Below the pieces are notes generated by a model. That model worked only from the letters and a program-made list of their open reading frames with translations. It had not been told where the DNA came from and did no database searches. From contig CAZEAP010000011.1 in assembly GCA_964510315.1 (NCBI GenBank), forward strand, positions 1 to 64,000: a stretch of DNA of 64,000 nucleotides. Reading direction: 5' to 3'. Position numbers and translations under genes: made by a program. Positions 43,163 to 52,031 of this stretch are shown piece by piece. Within the stretch, counting starts at the first letter, position 1; each line of letters starts with the position of its first letter. Source of the stretch: CAZEAP01 sp964510315 (GTDB taxonomy: Bacteria; Planctomycetota; Brocadiia; SM23-32).

Positions 43163-43993
43163 TCAGCCTTTGATCGCGCCCTCCGATATCCCGCGGATGA
43201 AAAAGCGCATGGTGAAGGCGAACAGGATGACCAGCGGAACGGCGGCGATGAAGTAGGCCGCCATCAGGGGGCCCCACTGCTTCACGTAGGCGCCCTGCAG
43301 CCTGTAGAGTCCCACCGCGAGGGGCAGCATCTCCGGGTCGCGGATCGTGACCAGGGGAAGGATGAAGTTGTTCCACGCCGCCACGAACCGCAGGATGGCC
43401 AGCGTGGAGATGATGCCCCCGGCCTGGGGTATGACCACGTGGATGATCTGCTGAAGGTGAGAGGCCCCGTCGATGCGGGCGCACTCGAAGAATTCCTTCG
43501 GCATGTCCTCGATGAAGTTGCGCAGCACGTAAAGGCAGATAATCTGGCCCCCCGCCGCCCCCACTACCGCCAGCCCGACAAGCGAGTTCAGCAGGTTGAG
43601 CCGCTTCATCAGGGTGAAAAGGGGGATCAGGTTGGCCACGCCGGGCATCAGCATCAGCACCAGCACGAGCGACCAGATGACGTCGCCGAACGGCACTTTG
43701 AACCGGCCGAACACGTAAGCCGCCAGGATGGCAACCGCCAGGCTGATCAGCGTTGCCGTGACGGCCAGGAACACGGAGTTGGCAATAAAGAGCCCAACGT
43801 TCTCCCAGCCGACGCGCCAATTCTCCCAGTGCAGTGGAAACGTAGGGACCCAGGGCTTGGTGTAGAACTGCTTGTTGGTCTTGAAGCTGATGACCAGCAT
43901 CACGTAGAAGGGCAGGAAAGTCAGTGCGAGCATGGCCCACAGGTATCCGTGCTTCAGCCAGCGCGCGAGGGGGTTTTCGGAGACCTTGCTCAT
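43163..43993 (-). CDS. ABC transporter permease (MalG/UgpE type)
   Basis: The 276-residue membrane protein has six predicted helices and the EAA-type loop FFECARIDGASHLQQIIHVV near residue 175. It is the second permease of a CUT1 carbohydrate importer. Its ATG overlaps the stop of the first permease gene by four bases (ATGA). Confidence 0.92.
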   Translation of the reverse strand: MSKVSENPLARWLKHGYLWAMLALTFLPFYVMLVISFKTNKQFYTKPWVPTFPLHWENWRVGWENVGLFIANSVFLAVTATLISLAVAILAAYVFGRFKVPFGDVIWSLVLVLMLMPGVANLIPLFTLMKRLNLLNSLVGLAVVGAAGGQIICLYVLRNFIEDMPKEFFECARIDGASHLQQIIHVVIPQAGGIISTLAILRFVAAWNNFILPLVTIRDPEMLPLAVGLYRLQGAYVKQWGPLMAAYFIAAVPLVILFAFTMRFFIRGISEGAIKG

Positions 43994-44952
43994 CTCTCCA
44001 CCCGAACGTAGCGGTTGTTGATGACGGTGAGCGCCAGAATGACCAGGAACAGCAGGATGCCGATCGCGCAGGCGTATCCCGCCTTCCGCTGGATGAAGGC
44101 GTTGTGGTACATGTAGAGCCCCGGCACGAGGGCCGCTCCCCCGGGCCCTCCGGCGTTGCCCAGAAGCACGAGGATCAGCCCGTAGCCTTTAAGAACGCCT
44201 ATGATCATCAGCACCAGGTTGATCCGCACCTGTGTGGCGATCAGCGGCAGCTCGATGTAGAGGAACTTCCCGAACCAGCCGACCCCGTCCAGCTCCGCGC
44301 ATTCGTAGACCGAACGGGGTATCCTCTCCAGTCCCGAAAGGTAGATCAGCACGCCGATGATGCCGATCCAGGGGAACCCCCAGAATATCAGTGCCGGAAG
44401 CACCAGCCGCTGGTCCCCCAGCCAGGCCGGGTTCTGACCCACCTTGAAGATGGTGACCTCCCCGGCGTCGAGGAACCACGCGTTGATCTGCGCCAGCAGG
44501 TTCAGCAGATGCGTGGCCTCGAGGAAGCTGTTCAGAAGACCCACCACCGGGTTGTAGAAGAACTTCCAGATCAGAAGCCCCACCATCCAGGGGATGACCA
44601 TGGGAATGACGAACAGCAGCCGGTACAGGTAGCGGATGCGGTCGCTGCTGATGCGGTGGATCACCACGGCCGTCACGATGGAAGGAATCATTTTGAACAG
44701 GCTGGCCGCGAACAGGATACCCACGATGATGAACGCTCTGCCCAGCGTGGGATCGGTGAATGCCTTCGAGTAGTTCCTCAGTCCCGTGAAGGTGGACAGC
44801 TCGTCCCCGTTCCAGCGGAAGAAGCTGTGGTAGATTCCGCTGAAGGCCGGGTAGTACATGAACATGCCGATCAGCAGGAGGGACGGCAACAGCAGCACGT
44901 AGAGCGGCCAGTAGCTGCTGAGCTGACGGAATCCGATGCGTTTGCGGGCCAT
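43990..44952 (-). CDS. ABC transporter permease (MalF/UgpA type)
   Basis: The 320-residue permease has six or seven predicted membrane helices and the EAA-type loop SVYECAELDGVGWFGKFLYI near residue 205. I start it at the ATG at 44952 (MARKRIGFRQLSSYWPLYVL), which has AGGAG 8 bases upstream. A longer start at 45006 would overlap the binding-protein gene. It pairs with the MalG-type permease encoded next. Confidence 0.9.
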   Translation of the reverse strand: MARKRIGFRQLSSYWPLYVLLLPSLLLIGMFMYYPAFSGIYHSFFRWNGDELSTFTGLRNYSKAFTDPTLGRAFIIVGILFAASLFKMIPSIVTAVVIHRISSDRIRYLYRLLFVIPMVIPWMVGLLIWKFFYNPVVGLLNSFLEATHLLNLLAQINAWFLDAGEVTIFKVGQNPAWLGDQRLVLPALIFWGFPWIGIIGVLIYLSGLERIPRSVYECAELDGVGWFGKFLYIELPLIATQVRINLVLMIIGVLKGYGLILVLLGNAGGPGGAALVPGLYMYHNAFIQRKAGYACAIGILLFLVILALTVINNRYVRVER

Positions 44953-44969
44953 CTGCCCTGCTCCTGCTT

Positions 44970-46619
44970 TCAGCGTCGGCGATACAGCCGTTTGCTCTCC
45001 ACCCATGTGCGCACTTCGTGGGCGCGGGTGTTGACCTGCCCGCCGTAGCCCTCCAGGATGCGCCTGTACTGTCCTACCGGATCTCCGGTCACGGCCTCAG
45101 GCGCCCCCGCGGCGTCGTTGAAGGCCGCCCGGCGAAGGGCGGCAAACCTCATCTGCTGATCCAGCGTCTGGTCTATTCCCCGGATGTGGTCGTCCACCCC
45201 CTCGGGCACGTTCCTCCGGAACGCCTCCATGTACTGTTGGGCGAAATCTTCGTAGCTCTTCTGTCGGGACAAAAACAGGGGGAGAAGCTGATCGTAGGCG
45301 AGGTCCATGTTGGGCGCCTGGAACTCAAGGGTCGCAGAGTAGCCCTTCACCTGGGGATCAAAGGGCTTCAGCTCCTTGCGCGGCTCGGCCCCCACCAGCG
45401 CCGGCAGCCAGAACATGCGCCGGTTCAGCTCCTCGTTGATGCGTACCGAAGAGGCGAATTGGAGGAAGTCCAGGGCCACCTCCGGATGCCGAGAGGCCTT
45501 CGTGATGCCGAACGGGAACGCCCCTCGCGTGTCGGCCTCGGTCTGCGGGCCGGCCACGTAGGGGCCGTAACGGGGGTGGTCCTTGGCCGGAAGTGGCATC
45601 CGGTAGGGGGTCACCCCGACCTCGAACTCCGCCTGCGTGGCCAGGTACAGGTAGTCCCAGCTTCCGGTGGGTATCATGGCCGCGTGGCCCTGCATGAACA
45701 GGAAGGCCACCTCGTCGCGGTCCAGGGACGTGGCACCCGGCGGGGAGTAATCCGATATTTCCCGCAGCAACTCGAAGTTGGCCCGAATGGCCGGCTCCTC
45801 CATCTTTATCCGGCCGGAGTAGAGGGCCCCTGCCGACTCCAACCGACTGACCTCCCCGTCGAAGTTGGTGTCCAGCTCGCCCAGGTAGCCCGCCGTCATG
45901 GCGGTCCGGTAGCTGTCCACCAACCGATCGAAGCTGTACTGGGAGCCGCCGATGGGCACAAAGTCCTCCCTCCCCAGCTTCTCCAGTCCCTCGCACAGGT
46001 CGATGAACCCCTCGTAGGTGTTGGGGAACTCCGAGCCCTTCTCCTCGGGCGGCCAGACCTCGGCGATGATCTCCTTGTTGTAGTACAGCCTCTGAGTAAA
46101 CGCGGACAGAGGGACGCGGAAGTAGCTCTTAAGTGTTTCCTGGTAGCCCCCCTCCATTTCGTCGAAGTAGGTCAGCCGCCAGGGCAACTCCTCCCACCGG
46201 GTGCCCTTGTTATACGGGTTGGTTTGGTCGACGTACTCGTTGAGCGGCATGAAGTAGCGGGCGTAGAACTTCTCCCACAACTGGGTGGGGCCCATCCCAC
46301 ATTCAACCATGTCAGGGGCGGTCCCGCCGATGAGCTGGGTGTTGACCCACCGGAAGTAGCCTTCCTCGGGGATCGGTATCTGGCGGACCTCCACGTTGGG
46401 GTGTTCCTTGCGGTACTCCTCTATCAGCCAGTTCACGGCGTCCCGAATGCCCGGCTCCAACTGCCAGTGAGCGATGCGGAGGACGACTTTCTTCGTCTCC
46501 TCACCGCCGCCGCGGGCCCGCAAGACATTGTAACCCACAACCATACAGGCGAGCAGGTACACGACGATCAACAGCAGGAGCGCCGGATACTTCTTCAGTT
46601 TGGCATAGTCCGGGCTCAT
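44970..46619 (-). CDS. Membrane-anchored ABC substrate-binding protein (family 1, CUT1)
   Basis: The 549-residue protein begins with a 20-residue hydrophobic segment (about residues 11-33) and the motif LLACMVVG. It continues hydrophobic past the Cys, so it looks like an uncleaved membrane anchor rather than a standard lipobox. From residue 45 the protein is a carbohydrate-type binding protein with features such as LIGGTAPDMVECGMGP and GHAAMIPTGSWDYLYLATQ. At 549 residues it is longer than the typical 420-residue proteins. Its ATG at 46619 overlaps the stop of the TPR gene by three bases and it ends 17 bases before the permease start. The imported sugar is unknown. Confidence 0.82.
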   Translation of the reverse strand: MSPDYAKLKKYPALLLLIVVYLLACMVVGYNVLRARGGGEETKKVVLRIAHWQLEPGIRDAVNWLIEEYRKEHPNVEVRQIPIPEEGYFRWVNTQLIGGTAPDMVECGMGPTQLWEKFYARYFMPLNEYVDQTNPYNKGTRWEELPWRLTYFDEMEGGYQETLKSYFRVPLSAFTQRLYYNKEIIAEVWPPEEKGSEFPNTYEGFIDLCEGLEKLGREDFVPIGGSQYSFDRLVDSYRTAMTAGYLGELDTNFDGEVSRLESAGALYSGRIKMEEPAIRANFELLREISDYSPPGATSLDRDEVAFLFMQGHAAMIPTGSWDYLYLATQAEFEVGVTPYRMPLPAKDHPRYGPYVAGPQTEADTRGAFPFGITKASRHPEVALDFLQFASSVRINEELNRRMFWLPALVGAEPRKELKPFDPQVKGYSATLEFQAPNMDLAYDQLLPLFLSRQKSYEDFAQQYMEAFRRNVPEGVDDHIRGIDQTLDQQMRFAALRRAAFNDAAGAPEAVTGDPVGQYRRILEGYGGQVNTRAHEVRTWVESKRLYRRR

Positions 46620-47464
46620 GCCGCCCCTCCCCCATCGGCTCTCAGCCGGCGCAAGCGTTCCAGGCTCTCGGTGGCCCTGTGGTAGAGGACGTGGCGCTTC
46701 GATTCCTCCACGAACCGCCCATAGTACTCTTCTGCCAGCTCGTAGTCCTTCAGCTCTTTCTCGGCGAGGCGGGCGACCTGCCATCGGAGCGTGCTCCGGG
46801 TCCGGGCGGATTCTATGCCGCTCTCCAGCGCCGCCCGGAACTGCTCGACCGCCTCCTCGTGCTCTCCCTTTCCCACGTGCCTCGCCCCGAGCATCATGTG
46901 CATCACCGCCGCCAGCGGGTTCTCCGGCCGGCGTTCCAGCCAGTCACGCAGAACCTCCATCCCCTTCCGGGTGCGCTCCGGCGGGGGGACGGCGAAGCCT
47001 CCCACGCTTTTGGGGTCGGGCTCGGCGCTGAAGTAGATCTGGGCCGTGTGGATCACCGACTCGTCCGCCTCCGGGGACTCCGGATACTCCGTCCGCAACC
47101 GCAAGAGCGTCTCCAGGGCTTCCTCCCGTCGTCCCGTCCGCCGACGTATCTGGGCTTCCCCCAGGAGGCCGAGAGGCCCGGCTCCCTCCACCGGCAGCTC
47201 CTGAAGCCTCTCGTAGTAGCCGGCAGCCGCCGGCAAGTCCGGGTCCGGCCGCCATTGAAGGGTCGTGGCCAGCCCCAGCATGGCGGAGAAACGCTGCCTG
47301 TCGGTGGCGACGTCCGCCTGCGCCACACGACGGAAGTTCTCCACGGCTATGTCCCAGTCGCCGGTAGAGTAGGAACGCCACGCCCCTGCGAGCAAACCGT
47401 CCAGCTCGGATTCGGTCAACTCCACTCCGCAGGCCGGCAGCAACACCAGGCAGGCGGCCACCAT
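46616..47464 (-). CDS. TPR-repeat lipoprotein heading the ABC operon
   Basis: The 282-residue protein starts with a short hydrophobic segment ending LLPAC, a lipobox-like site, so it is probably a lipoprotein. TPR-like helical pairs follow, for example AWRSYSTGDWDIAVENFRRV near residue 28, EEALETLLRLRTEYPESPEA near 112 and EHEEAVEQFRAALESGIESA near 202. The ATG at 47464 lacks a ribosome site. An in-frame ATT seven codons upstream (47485) has GGAG nine bases before it and would supply a charged n-region (RETIII) for the signal peptide. It may scaffold or regulate the importer. Confidence 0.72.
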   Translation of the reverse strand: MVAACLVLLPACGVELTESELDGLLAGAWRSYSTGDWDIAVENFRRVAQADVATDRQRFSAMLGLATTLQWRPDPDLPAAAGYYERLQELPVEGAGPLGLLGEAQIRRRTGRREEALETLLRLRTEYPESPEADESVIHTAQIYFSAEPDPKSVGGFAVPPPERTRKGMEVLRDWLERRPENPLAAVMHMMLGARHVGKGEHEEAVEQFRAALESGIESARTRSTLRWQVARLAEKELKDYELAEEYYGRFVEESKRHVLYHRATESLERLRRLRADGGGAA

Positions 47465-47534
47465 GATGATGATTGTTTCGCGAATGGACGTTTTCTCCGA
47501 AACATGACCGACAAACTAAAGAGGCACCGTCACT

Positions 47535-47562
47535 AATTTACCGGGAACGCTAAAGGTGTCAA
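47535..47562 (-). promoter_or_regulatory. Promoter of the CUT1 ABC operon
   Basis: On the minus strand TTGACA (47562-47557) is followed after 16 bases by TAAATT (47540-47535). The start would be near 47528, about 45 bases before the proposed ATT start of the TPR gene. Confidence 0.65.
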
Positions 47563-47585
47563 GTTAAGGCGTCTCAGCGGACACC

Positions 47586-47614
47586 TTGACGGCGGAGGCC
47601 TTTTCGATTAGAAA
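47586..47614 (+). promoter_or_regulatory. Promoter of the DMT transporter gene
   Basis: TTGACG (47586-47591) is followed after 17 bases by TAGAAA (47609-47614). It diverges from the ABC operon promoter, with the -35 boxes 24 bases apart. Confidence 0.6.
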
Positions 47615-47675
47615 ACTCGCGTCGCCGGACGCGGGTCCCCCGGCGGCAGTGCGGCGTCCTGTAACCGGAGGCACC

Positions 47676-48602
47676 ATGTATCGCTCTGGGAAGGCGGCGT
47701 TCATATGTGGGCTCTTTGCGGCCCTGTTCTGGAGCCCCCACTTCCGGATGGTTCAGCGCATCCGGGCCGCCGAGGTTTCCCCGCCCCTTCTGGTGCTCAG
47801 TTTCTACGTTCTACTCGGCGCTGCGGCTTTCCTGATCCTGCTTCTGTTCCTTGCGGGGAAACTTTCGGAGCTGGACGTTTTCCGCCGCCGGGAAACGCGC
47901 TTCCTCATCCTGGCGGCCACAGGAGGCTACGGTTTCTGGGTGTTCCGCGCGCTCGCCCTGGAGCGGGCGGATGCTTCCATGGCTTTTGTGCTCTTTGCGG
48001 CGACCCCGGTGGCCATCGGCGTCTTCAGCGCCTTCGGTCGGGAGAAGGCGAGCGGAGGGGGATTCGTGGGTCTGCTTCTCGGCTTCGTTGGGTGCATCAT
48101 GCTCTCCTCCCCCGCCGACCGGCTCACCGGCGGCCTCCCCGCGGTCCTGCTGGGTGCCGGCGCCGCGACCTGCTGGGCAGTGTTCTCACTCGCTGCACGC
48201 CCGCTGGCACGGCAGGAGAAGGCGTTGCCGACCGCAGCCGTGGTTACGGGCATCGGCGCCGCCTGCCTGCTGGTGACCTGCCTGAGCACCGGCGAGAGCA
48301 TCGGGAACATCCAGCCGGCCCAGGCCGGCCTCGCCCTCGCCCTGGGGGCCGTAACGGTTGGGCTGATGACCACGTTCTGGCTGAAGTGCCTGGCCGGGGT
48401 TCCAGCCGTGGTGGCCGCGCCGCTGTGGTACGTCGGCGTATTGCTGGGCACCATCTGGGGCGTGCTGGGCATGGGCGAGCCCCGACCGAAGCTGTGGTGG
48501 CTCTTCGGGGCCGCCGTGCTGATAGGGCTGGGCCTGCACAGCGCCTGGTCAGGACGTGGCCGCCGCAGGGGAACCCTCAGCGACATCATTCGAAGCTCAT
48601 AA
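47676..48602 (+). CDS. DMT-superfamily (EamA-like) transporter
   Basis: The 308-residue protein has about ten predicted membrane helices in two halves, the layout of EamA-type drug/metabolite exporters. The first half has AFICGLFAALFWSPHF and GYGFWVFRALALERADASMA. The second half ends with VGVLLGTIWGVLGMGEPRPK. I chose the ATG at 47676 because GGAGG precedes it and the frame begins right at the first helix. A frame 30 codons longer would start inside the promoter. The substrate is not known. Its last 17 bases overlap the convergent M14 peptidase gene. Confidence 0.82.
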   Translation: MYRSGKAAFICGLFAALFWSPHFRMVQRIRAAEVSPPLLVLSFYVLLGAAAFLILLLFLAGKLSELDVFRRRETRFLILAATGGYGFWVFRALALERADASMAFVLFAATPVAIGVFSAFGREKASGGGFVGLLLGFVGCIMLSSPADRLTGGLPAVLLGAGAATCWAVFSLAARPLARQEKALPTAAVVTGIGAACLLVTCLSTGESIGNIQPAQAGLALALGAVTVGLMTTFWLKCLAGVPAVVAAPLWYVGVLLGTIWGVLGMGEPRPKLWWLFGAAVLIGLGLHSAWSGRGRRRGTLSDIIRSS

Positions 48603-49746
48603 CCCACCTCGCCGCCGCCCGGCCCACCCCCCGTCCGATCGACCGGTAGTCCTCCCGACCGATCGGCCCATCCTCGTAAAGGGCGTGGTAGGAGGTCTCC
48701 AGGGAGACCCCCGGAACGCCGTCCAGCGCGTCCCAGACCCAGCTTCCCAGGGTCTGCGCGGTGGACCAACGGGACGGATAATTCGGCACGCGAGAGAGGC
48801 GTTCCGCCGGCAACTCGGGGAACTCAGCGGCAAGGCGCGGCAGGAAGCCCTCAACAATCCGTCGCTGGCGGGAGGGCCGCTCCTCCCCGGGCAGGAAGTA
48901 GTAGAGCCCCCGTTCGCCGCCTCCGGGCGCATGCAGGTCCAGCACCAGGAGCCGCTGCACCCGGTCTGCGAAACGGCGTATGTCCCGCTGAATCGCCAGA
49001 ATCTCGGGGCGCAGGGTGAGGCTGCTCCAGGTCCGGTTGAAGTCACGCGGCAGGGCATCCTTGCCGTAATCGCCCTCCGTCACGCCGTCCAGGTCCACAA
49101 AGGGCGCGGCGCGCCAGCGCAGCTCTTGCAGGGGGAGGTCCCCTTCGGGCTCCGCCACGGCGCGCAGAACACCATCCAGCACCCACGAACCGGGGGTCTC
49201 GCCGGCGTGCTGACGCGCGCACAGGTAAACGCCCCTCTCTCCGTTCTCTGCCCCTGTGCGGGCTTCCACCGCCGGTAGCACCCGGCCCCCGCCGGTCAGC
49301 CCGAGGTGTTCTTCGGTCCAGATTCCCTCCAGTTCCGCCACCGTGCGGCGGAACTCTTCCGGGCCGTAAGGGTAGCAGAAGGCCGCCGCCGCACGGTCAC
49401 AGGGCGCCGGGGTCTCGACTGCGAGCATCCATCCACCGGCAGGCGACTCCTCCAACTCCGTCGTGCTGGCGCGCCGCCACTCGCCCTTATCGAGCCGGAC
49501 GACCGGTCGGACGTTCCCGAGGCTCTCCTCCGAGCCGAGGCCGAGGCAGGAACCGGCATTCTGCCAGAGGAAACGCACCGTCCGTCCTCCCGAGCCCTCC
49601 GCCTCCAAATGAAACCACAGGGGCTGGGGGCTGGTGCGGGGCTCGGACATGAACCGCACCGTCCAGCGGTCCCCCTCCAGGCTCACCTCGGTCACCACGC
49701 CGTTGCCGCAGGTCTCCGCGGCGCCCGCCTTCAGTTCCTCTGCCAT
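48586..49746 (-). CDS. M14-family zinc carboxypeptidase-like protein
   Basis: The 386-residue protein has a beta-sandwich N-domain (about 1-125), as in cytosolic carboxypeptidase-like M14 members. The peptidase domain follows, with the HxxE zinc motif ARQHAGETPGS near residue 178, the third ligand His in LLVLDLHAPGGG near 272, and the catalytic Glu in GVSLETSYHALYEDG near 355. No signal peptide is seen. The family removes C-terminal residues or cleaves amides in peptidoglycan. The specificity is unknown. It converges with the DMT gene and their ends overlap by 17 bases. Confidence 0.8.
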   Translation of the reverse strand: MAEELKAGAAETCGNGVVTEVSLEGDRWTVRFMSEPRTSPQPLWFHLEAEGSGGRTVRFLWQNAGSCLGLGSEESLGNVRPVVRLDKGEWRRASTTELEESPAGGWMLAVETPAPCDRAAAAFCYPYGPEEFRRTVAELEGIWTEEHLGLTGGGRVLPAVEARTGAENGERGVYLCARQHAGETPGSWVLDGVLRAVAEPEGDLPLQELRWRAAPFVDLDGVTEGDYGKDALPRDFNRTWSSLTLRPEILAIQRDIRRFADRVQRLLVLDLHAPGGGERGLYYFLPGEERPSRQRRIVEGFLPRLAAEFPELPAERLSRVPNYPSRWSTAQTLGSWVWDALDGVPGVSLETSYHALYEDGPIGREDYRSIGRGVGRAAARWVMSFE

Positions 49747-49800
49747 CTCCGTTCCTCCGCCATCTCAGCTCAGCGTGTGGTGTTGCGCGGCCCGCCGTGC

Positions 49801-49830
49801 ACTATAGCGTCTCCGCCGCAGCGCCGTCCA
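49801..49830 (-). promoter_or_regulatory. Promoter of the M14 peptidase gene
   Basis: On the minus strand TGGACG (49830-49825) is followed after 18 bases by TATAGT (49806-49801), about 55 bases upstream of the ATG at 49746. Confidence 0.5.
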
Positions 49831-50077
49831 GCCGAGCCGGGATCTGCCCGGCGCCGACTGCGATCGCCGCCGCGGGGGCGCGAAGGACAGACGCAGAGGG
49901 ACGCAGAGTAACGACAAAGGATAAGAAGAACTACGGAACAGGAAGGCATGTTCGGCTCAAACGCACTGCCCGAGCGGGGCGGGGTCGCGCTGCAGAGCCG
50001 GCTTGTGGCGCGGACATCCTTGCCCGCCGTGCGGCTTATCTCGGGACAACCTGGGGATGAGTCACCGGCAAGAGGTG

Positions 50078-50107
50078 TTGAAGCCGGGGCCGCCATGGGA
50101 CTATAAT
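50078..50107 (+). promoter_or_regulatory. Promoter of the purine permease operon
   Basis: TTGAAG (50078-50083) is followed after 18 bases by a perfect TATAAT (50102-50107). The leader before the ATG at 50215 is about 100 bases long. Confidence 0.65.
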
Positions 50108-50214
50108 CGGTGCGTTGGCCATCGGAGCCTGTTTTTCGCACCGCCGCCTGCGCGGAGCGAAGCAGTGGCGCCGTATCGGCGAAACACGGCACTCACCGGG
50201 GGAGGCGACAGGAC

Positions 50215-51588
50215 ATGGGCTCCCTGAACGAGTATTTTGAGATCCGTGAACGCGGAAGCACGGTCGGACGGGAGGTCCTGGGCGGGGCCACCACTTTCAT
50301 GGCCCTCTCCTACATCATCTTCGTGCAGCCGGCCATGATGGAGGCCGCCGGTATACCCCCCGCAGGCGCCTTCGTAGCCACCTGCGTGGCCAGCGCCGTG
50401 GCGTGCATCCTGATGGGCCTGCTGGCGAACTACCCCATCGCGCTGGCCCCGGCCATGGGTCACAACGCTTACTTCACCTACGCCGTCGTGCTGGGAATGG
50501 GTTTTTCCTGGCAGCAGGGCCTGACGGCTGTGTTCATCGGCGGCTGCGTGTTCCTGGTGCTCTCGTTCTTCGGCTTTCGGGCCCGGATCATGGAGTTCAT
50601 ACCGGACAGCCTGAAAAGGGCCATCGCGGGAGGCATCGGGCTTCTGATAACCCTGATCGGGCTGGAGTACGCCGGGATCATCGTCGGCGCACCCGCCACC
50701 GCCGTCAAATTCGGTGACATCGCCAGCCCGGTGGCGGTGCTGGCGGTCTTCGGCCTGGCGGTTACGCTGATCCTGATGGCCCTGCGAGTCAGGGGCGCCG
50801 TGCTGTTCGGGATAGGGGCCACGGCACTGGCCGGTCTGATTGCCACCCTCGCCGGTGTCACGGTGGAGGGCCAGGGCCTGCTGAATCTGAAGCTGAACAC
50901 CTACGAGGCTCTGGGCAGCTCCAAGTCCCTTTTGGCGCTCGACTTCGACGGCCTTTTCACGGCACAGGGCGCGTTCACCGTCATCCTGACGTTCCTGTTC
51001 CTTGACGTATTCGACACCGTGGGAACACTCCTGGGAGTGAGTGAACGGGCAGGGCTGCTGGACGAGCAGGGCCGGCTGCCCGGCGCGCGATGGGCGCTCT
51101 TCAGCGACGCCGGCGGGACGGTGGTCGGTTCGCTGATGGGCACCAGCACCATAACCAGCTACGTGGAGAGCGCGGCGGGCGTGCAGGCCGGCGCCCGAAC
51201 GGGCCTGGCTAACCTGGTCACCGCCGGGCTCTTCCTGGTCTCCATCCTGGCCTATCCTCTCCTGGCCGTGGTGGCGACTTCCCACTCCTATACGGCCGAA
51301 GGCTTCCGGATTAGTCAGTACCCCGTGATCGCGCCCGCCCTCATCGTGGTGGGCTCGATGATGCTCAAGGCGCTGGCGAAGCTGAAGTGGGACGACCCCA
51401 CCGAGTACCTCCCCGCCTTCCTGACCGTCGTGATGATGCCCCTGGCGGTGAGCATCACCGAGGGTATCGCTTTCGGATTTATCTCCTACTGCGTGCTGAA
51501 GCTGGTAACCGGCCGGGCGCGGGAGGCACACTGGGGACTTTACGTGATTGCGGCTGTTCTGGTGCTGCGCTACATCTTCCTGATGTGA
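50215..51588 (+). CDS. NCS2 purine permease (AzgA-like guanine/hypoxanthine family)
   Basis: The 457-residue protein has about 12-14 predicted membrane helices. It shows the AzgA-type signatures EVLGGATTFMALSYIIFVQP near the start, the Pro-Met-Gly-His-Asn stretch LAPAMGHNAYFTYAV and TFLFLDVFDTVGTLLGVSERAG. SLMGTSTITSYVESAAGVQAG near 310 is a transport motif of the family. Such permeases import adenine, guanine or hypoxanthine by proton symport. The ATG at 50215 follows a GGGGGAGG at some distance. The FHA gene follows 18 bases later. Confidence 0.88.
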   Translation: MGSLNEYFEIRERGSTVGREVLGGATTFMALSYIIFVQPAMMEAAGIPPAGAFVATCVASAVACILMGLLANYPIALAPAMGHNAYFTYAVVLGMGFSWQQGLTAVFIGGCVFLVLSFFGFRARIMEFIPDSLKRAIAGGIGLLITLIGLEYAGIIVGAPATAVKFGDIASPVAVLAVFGLAVTLILMALRVRGAVLFGIGATALAGLIATLAGVTVEGQGLLNLKLNTYEALGSSKSLLALDFDGLFTAQGAFTVILTFLFLDVFDTVGTLLGVSERAGLLDEQGRLPGARWALFSDAGGTVVGSLMGTSTITSYVESAAGVQAGARTGLANLVTAGLFLVSILAYPLLAVVATSHSYTAEGFRISQYPVIAPALIVVGSMMLKALAKLKWDDPTEYLPAFLTVVMMPLAVSITEGIAFGFISYCVLKLVTGRAREAHWGLYVIAAVLVLRYIFLM

Positions 51589-51606
51589 GGAAAGGCCGAG
51601 ACCAAA

Positions 51607-51969
51607 ATGCCGGACGGCAGAGCATTCCTCCGGGTCAGCCGGGGGACGGACAAAGGCAAGGGCTGGCACCTGGAACCGGACGAGGCATATACCATCGGCC
51701 GAAGCCGGCGTTGCAGCCTGCGGCTCAGCGACCCCACCGTCTCCGCCACCCACGGCGCCATCAAGTGCCGGGACGGCGTCTGGTTTATCTCCGATCGGGA
51801 GAGCAGTCATGGCATCCACGTCAACCGGCAGCGCATCATGGCCGACAAACCGTTGTTCGACAGGGACCGGATCAGGATGGGGAAGACCTACCTGGAATTT
51901 CGGGAATACGAAGAACTGGATCCCGACGTGCTGGCGGAGATCGAACGAGGCGTGAAGCTGCCCGAGTGA
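51607..51969 (+). CDS. Stand-alone FHA-domain protein
   Basis: The 120-residue protein is essentially one forkhead-associated domain (about residues 6-100). It shows the conserved YTIGRSRRCSLRLSDPTVS, in which Gly-Arg and Ser contact phosphothreonine, and then ATHGAIKCRDGVWFISDRES. FHA domains bind phosphothreonine peptides, but no kinase is encoded in the window. It follows the permease gene by 18 bases and precedes the MgtC gene by 62 bases on the same strand. Confidence 0.88.
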   Translation: MPDGRAFLRVSRGTDKGKGWHLEPDEAYTIGRSRRCSLRLSDPTVSATHGAIKCRDGVWFISDRESSHGIHVNRQRIMADKPLFDRDRIRMGKTYLEFREYEELDPDVLAEIERGVKLPE

Positions 51970-52031
51970 GCGCAGGCGGCCGGGGCGCACCCTGAAGAAC
52001 CGACATAGGCAAGACCAAGCGGAGCCACCCG

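Larger units (their letters stand above)
49747..50214. other. Divergent promoter region with repeat-like sequence
   Basis: About 470 bases without a gene. Promoters of the flanking genes lie at 49801-49830 (minus) and 50078-50107 (plus). Around 49890-49915 the sequence gacgcagagggacgcagag is a short tandem-like motif common in intergenic DNA of related genomes. I see no coding frame with a credible start. Confidence 0.5.

Noticed and set aside
43924..45048. Plus-strand frame of 374 codons over the permease gene
   Set aside because: Gln, His and Asp-rich composition is typical of the antisense of membrane helices. The minus-strand permease is well supported.
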